From Rhizophagus clarus (Eukaryota > Glomeromycota > Glomeromycetes > Glomerales > Glomeraceae), in assembly GCA_015698045.1 (NCBI GenBank), contig BLAL01000304.1, positions 310,001-374,000 on the forward strand: a DNA stretch of 64,000 bases. The letters are read 5' to 3'. Shown here one piece after another: positions 61,447-64,000 of this stretch. Each line of letters begins with the position of its first letter. The stretch's first letter is position 1. A model generated the notes under the pieces. It saw nothing but the letters and a program-made list of their open reading frames with translations. It did not search any database and was not told the DNA's origin. Both the position numbers and the translations under genes were made by a program.

Positions 61447-62901
61447 AGGCGATATACGTAAATAATTTTTCGATTATGTGCATGTTTAAAAAACTCCTTG
61501 TTATAGTAAAAAAGTTTTCGTACACCCCTAAAATTCAGGGTATTGTACGGTATTGTAAATTAATTAAATTTCCTGTGAATTAACAATTTTATTTTTATTT
61601 TTATTTTTTTTTTGACATTTTTTATTCTTAACATTTCATTATTACTTCTACTGTTTCATATCGCTTCTATCATTTCATATAAACTTATTTAATCGACACG
61701 TGTCACTATTTTTGTAATCGCTTCTTTTCAACAATTTTATCACGCCTATTTTTTTTTTTTTTCCTTTTATGGGAGAATTTTATTTATTTATTTTCTTACG
61801 CTTTATTTGATGGGATTTTACACTCCTTTTGAATGGAATTATTTTACATGCTTTTTGTAAGGATAAATTTATACTGTTGTAGATGAATTTTTGTTTACAA
61901 ATATCCGTCGAGAATAACGTAAAATCATGTGATTTAAAAAGCAATGATTTTTCACCGTCCAATCAAGTATCACATTCACCGACATGTGATTTTTTTTAAG
62001 ATCTTTATAAAAATAAAAAAAAAATCTAAATAATAATATAAACATTTCATTTTCAGATATTTCGACATTATTCGCTGGTAGCGCTCCTTTTGATTACATA
62101 TTTACTACTCTCTTCAACGACATTCCTTTTGATTGTATATTTTTCAATCAATTAAAAAAGGTTTATTACGATGGAGAATGTTATAATAAATTGGATTCAT
62201 AGAAATTTTATTAATCATTACCATATTCAAAAATTCAGTAATTGTATTTTTTTGGTTTATCAAACATTTAATTTGACCATTATTTCATCTGTATCTCTTG
62301 TGGGAGAATGTCGACCAATATCTAAAAAAAAAACAACAAAATTGATTGTTTCATCACGCTGCACGCAATGATATTTCTGGGTAAAGTCTGCTTTATAATA
62401 GCACTTGCTGCAGTGAATTTACGATGGTTTTCACTATTAAGTCCATTAAGTATAATTCCGACATTAAGGTGCTTTATTAATTCTTAACATTAAAATTAAA
62501 CAATAGTAAGTATTATTATTAACTAATAAATAAGTAATAATAATTATATTTAACAATAATTCCGAGTTATTGACGGTCCTAAAATATCAGAGAAAATACT
62601 GAGGGACGTGCGATTTTTATAAATTGATTGTGATAAAAGAATAATAAAGCCGTCTAATTAATAATAATAGTTGGTCTTGCAATCACGATTCAAAGCTTTT
62701 ATTATTCAATGAATTAAAAAGTTTGCGGTACTTAGTTAAAAATTTCATGTCGGTATTTTTTTTATCCAAATTAAAAATGCCTGAATATAGCCATCCAACA
62801 AATTTGATAGTCTTCATCAGTACATCAATAACGTCCATATTTAAGTGAAATTGGAACTGGCGAACTAGGGATAGAATATAGGCACTTCGTTGAATGATTG
62901 C

Positions 62902-62937
62902 TGTCATTGTGCCACGCAACGCAGTGGCACAATGACA
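62902..62937. repeat. Perfect 14-bp hairpin
   Basis: TGTCATTGTGCCAC (62902-62915) and GTGGCACAATGACA (62924-62937) are exact inverses around an 8-base loop. It may be two element ends in head-to-head contact or a structured RNA. The minus-strand frame of 87 codons starting here has no known domain. Confidence 0.6.
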
Positions 62938-63338
62938 ACCACTCATTTAACAATTGAATACTTCGTGCCTAATAACTAATATAATTATATGACCTTAATT
63001 GATACTAATATTAAATGAAATTTGATACATTAATTTAATTTAAATTTACAGCTTATCTAAAAACCCCACTCTGTTTATTGATTATGTGACTTATTATTTT
63101 TATTTTTCTTTTTTTTTTATTCTCTTTATTGATCGTTTAGTCACATGACCAAAAGTCCTTAAATAGAGTGTCGTCGCTATACTCACTGATCGAACTTGCG
63201 CCGCTCAAACTTTTTGCTGCGAATTTTGATCTTAGTAACGAATCCTCCCCATATTTCATTCGCGTTTCTTCCTTCATTAATTCTTCATTGGACAATTAAT
63301 CTTTTGAAATTCTATGTTCGAATCTGGCCAATTCTTTC

Positions 63339-63515
63339 ATGTCTGATCGTCAGCTTCTTCTTCTTTTGCTAGGTGGTACTATACGTGCTATATCCGTTTT
63401 GCGGAGACCTCGTTCTTCTAAACTTCATTTCTTCTTTCGTCATCCACGGTCTACTTTTTATTTTTTTAGCTTCTGGAGCTCGCTTTATTTGAATCTTGAA
63501 GTGAATTTCCAATAG
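63339..63515 (+). CDS. Small open reading frame with CpG-rich start, unknown
   Basis: 58 codons from ATG 63339 to TAG 63515 (MSDRQLLLLLLGGTIRAISV, then RRPRSSKLHFFFRHPRS). The stretch 63180-63480 is less AT-rich than its surroundings and follows a possible initiator/TATA context (CTTAAATAGAG at 63158). It may be a short gene, a first exon, or part of a repeated element; no domain is recognised. Confidence 0.25.
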   Translation: MSDRQLLLLLLGGTIRAISVLRRPRSSKLHFFFRHPRSTFYFFSFWSSLYLNLEVNFQ

Positions 63516-63854
63516 TGGATATTTTGTTTTCTGTTAATTTTTTTAATTTTTTTTATATATAAAAGAACATTAAAAAAAAAATACTTTTAATTTTTTTTTA
63601 ATAAAAAAATATTCAACTTTTTTCTTTTAATTTATTTTAATAATAAAAAAAAAAATATACAAATTTGTACGAAATTTTATTTGGTTAAATTCTTAAAATT
63701 TTCTTCTTTTTATCGCCAAACAACAAATTTACACGGAAAAAATAAAGAAATTTAATTCTAAAAAAAAAAAAAAAGAAAAAATGTCCAAAATTACAAAATT
63801 AAATCAATTTCAATTTCTATACATCATTCTATATAAATGTTGATAATAAATAAT

Positions 63855-64000
63855 TTATTCAATATCATCATCTAAATACTCAAAAATAGTGAGATATAAA
63901 CAATTATGATTCAATACTCTGATTCCATGTTGTTCGAATTCCTTTACCTCGTCTTTCTGATCAAACAAATCTATAAGTTCCCTATGATGTTCAGAAAAAG
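63855..64000 (-). CDS. 3' end of an unidentified gene running off the window
   Basis: On the minus strand 47 codons are open from the window edge to TAA at 63857-63855: FSEHHRELIDLFDQKDEVKE, then FEQHGIRVLNHNCLYLTIFE and YLDDDIE. The acidic, well-mixed composition and the stop just before an AT-rich flank look like a genuine C-terminus. Most of the gene lies beyond 64000, so no family can be named. Confidence 0.5.
   Translation of the reverse strand, partial: FSEHHRELIDLFDQKDEVKEFEQHGIRVLNHNCLYLTIFEYLDDDIE

Larger units (their letters stand above)
59161..63338. other. Repeat-rich intergenic region
   Basis: Contains long A/T homopolymers (59223-59256, 59985-60100, 60440-60460), a short tandem repeat, one MITE and one perfect hairpin, which are listed separately. 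No frame longer than 90 codons and no gene with recognisable domains was seen. Confidence 0.4.

Noticed and set aside
62683..62946. 87-codon minus-strand frame starting in the 14-bp hairpin
   Set aside because: No recognised domain; its start lies in an inverted repeat, so it is not reported as a gene.

Overview
This is an AT-rich eukaryotic nuclear window, almost certainly from an arbuscular mycorrhizal fungus of the Rhizophagus/Glomeromycotina type. The evidence is: genes with short (65-110 bp) GT-AG introns; a Sel1-repeat protein; several protein kinases of the lineage-expanded type that joins a CxxC...WCxxC ribbon to a 'WTSGNxxID.FI' segment and an 'IPYNQF' kinase start; and many decayed DNA transposons. 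Nothing is organised in operons, and no tRNA, rRNA or CRISPR was found. The organism call is inference from protein style; no database was searched.

Layout. 1-8.7 kb: a six-repeat Sel1 protein (1274-2470), then about 6 kb with no supported gene. 8.7-12.0 kb: an intact seven-exon P3B-type (MgtA-like) ATPase of 924 aa. 12.3-17.4 kb: a mobile-element block, with a 5'-truncated non-LTR insertion, a complete 2.6-kb Tigger/pogo element whose transposase has two nonsense codons, and a small pogo-like MITE carrying a 42-bp tandem repeat. 18.0-24.8 kb: a broken kinase on the minus strand, two MITE/foldback elements and two decayed ladders of intron-like repeats. 24.9-31.1 kb: a kinase gene whose 5' part is a ~4.7-kb tandem array. 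33.8-38.3 kb: a kinase relic and a six-exon kinase pseudogene. 40-47 kb: an LRR-like/coiled-coil gene, a SINE-like insertion, a MITE, a GC-rich tandem repeat and a coiled-coil gene. 49-59 kb: two long kinase genes facing each other, one plus strand (three damaged exons) and one minus strand (seven exons, fully open, 1220 aa). 59-64 kb: low-complexity DNA, one MITE, and the 3' end of a minus-strand gene running off the window.

The most striking structure is the array at 25.2-29.8 kb. Each ~115-bp unit looks like a complete spliceosomal intron: it starts GTAAGT, has an AACTAA(C) branch-like motif and ends TTTAG or ATAG. Neighbouring 'introns' are separated by exactly three bases in 42 of 44 cases (the others are 6 and 1). 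Read as micro-exons, these join a short ATG exon pair at 24,942 to the kinase exons at 29,896, and the total of 48 predicted exons is 1,314 nt, exactly 438 codons with no internal stop.

The second unusual theme is kinase architecture. In three loci a phase-0 exon of ~150-165 codons (strand beta4-5 motif 'YGISQNP', zinc ribbon, 'WTSGNEKID', kinase N-lobe) is duplicated in tandem up to five times after a first unit, before a single C-lobe exon. The result is a chain of N-lobes ending in one kinase C-lobe. In the intact minus-strand copy the catalytic HRD aspartate is asparagine, so that protein is probably a pseudokinase scaffold.
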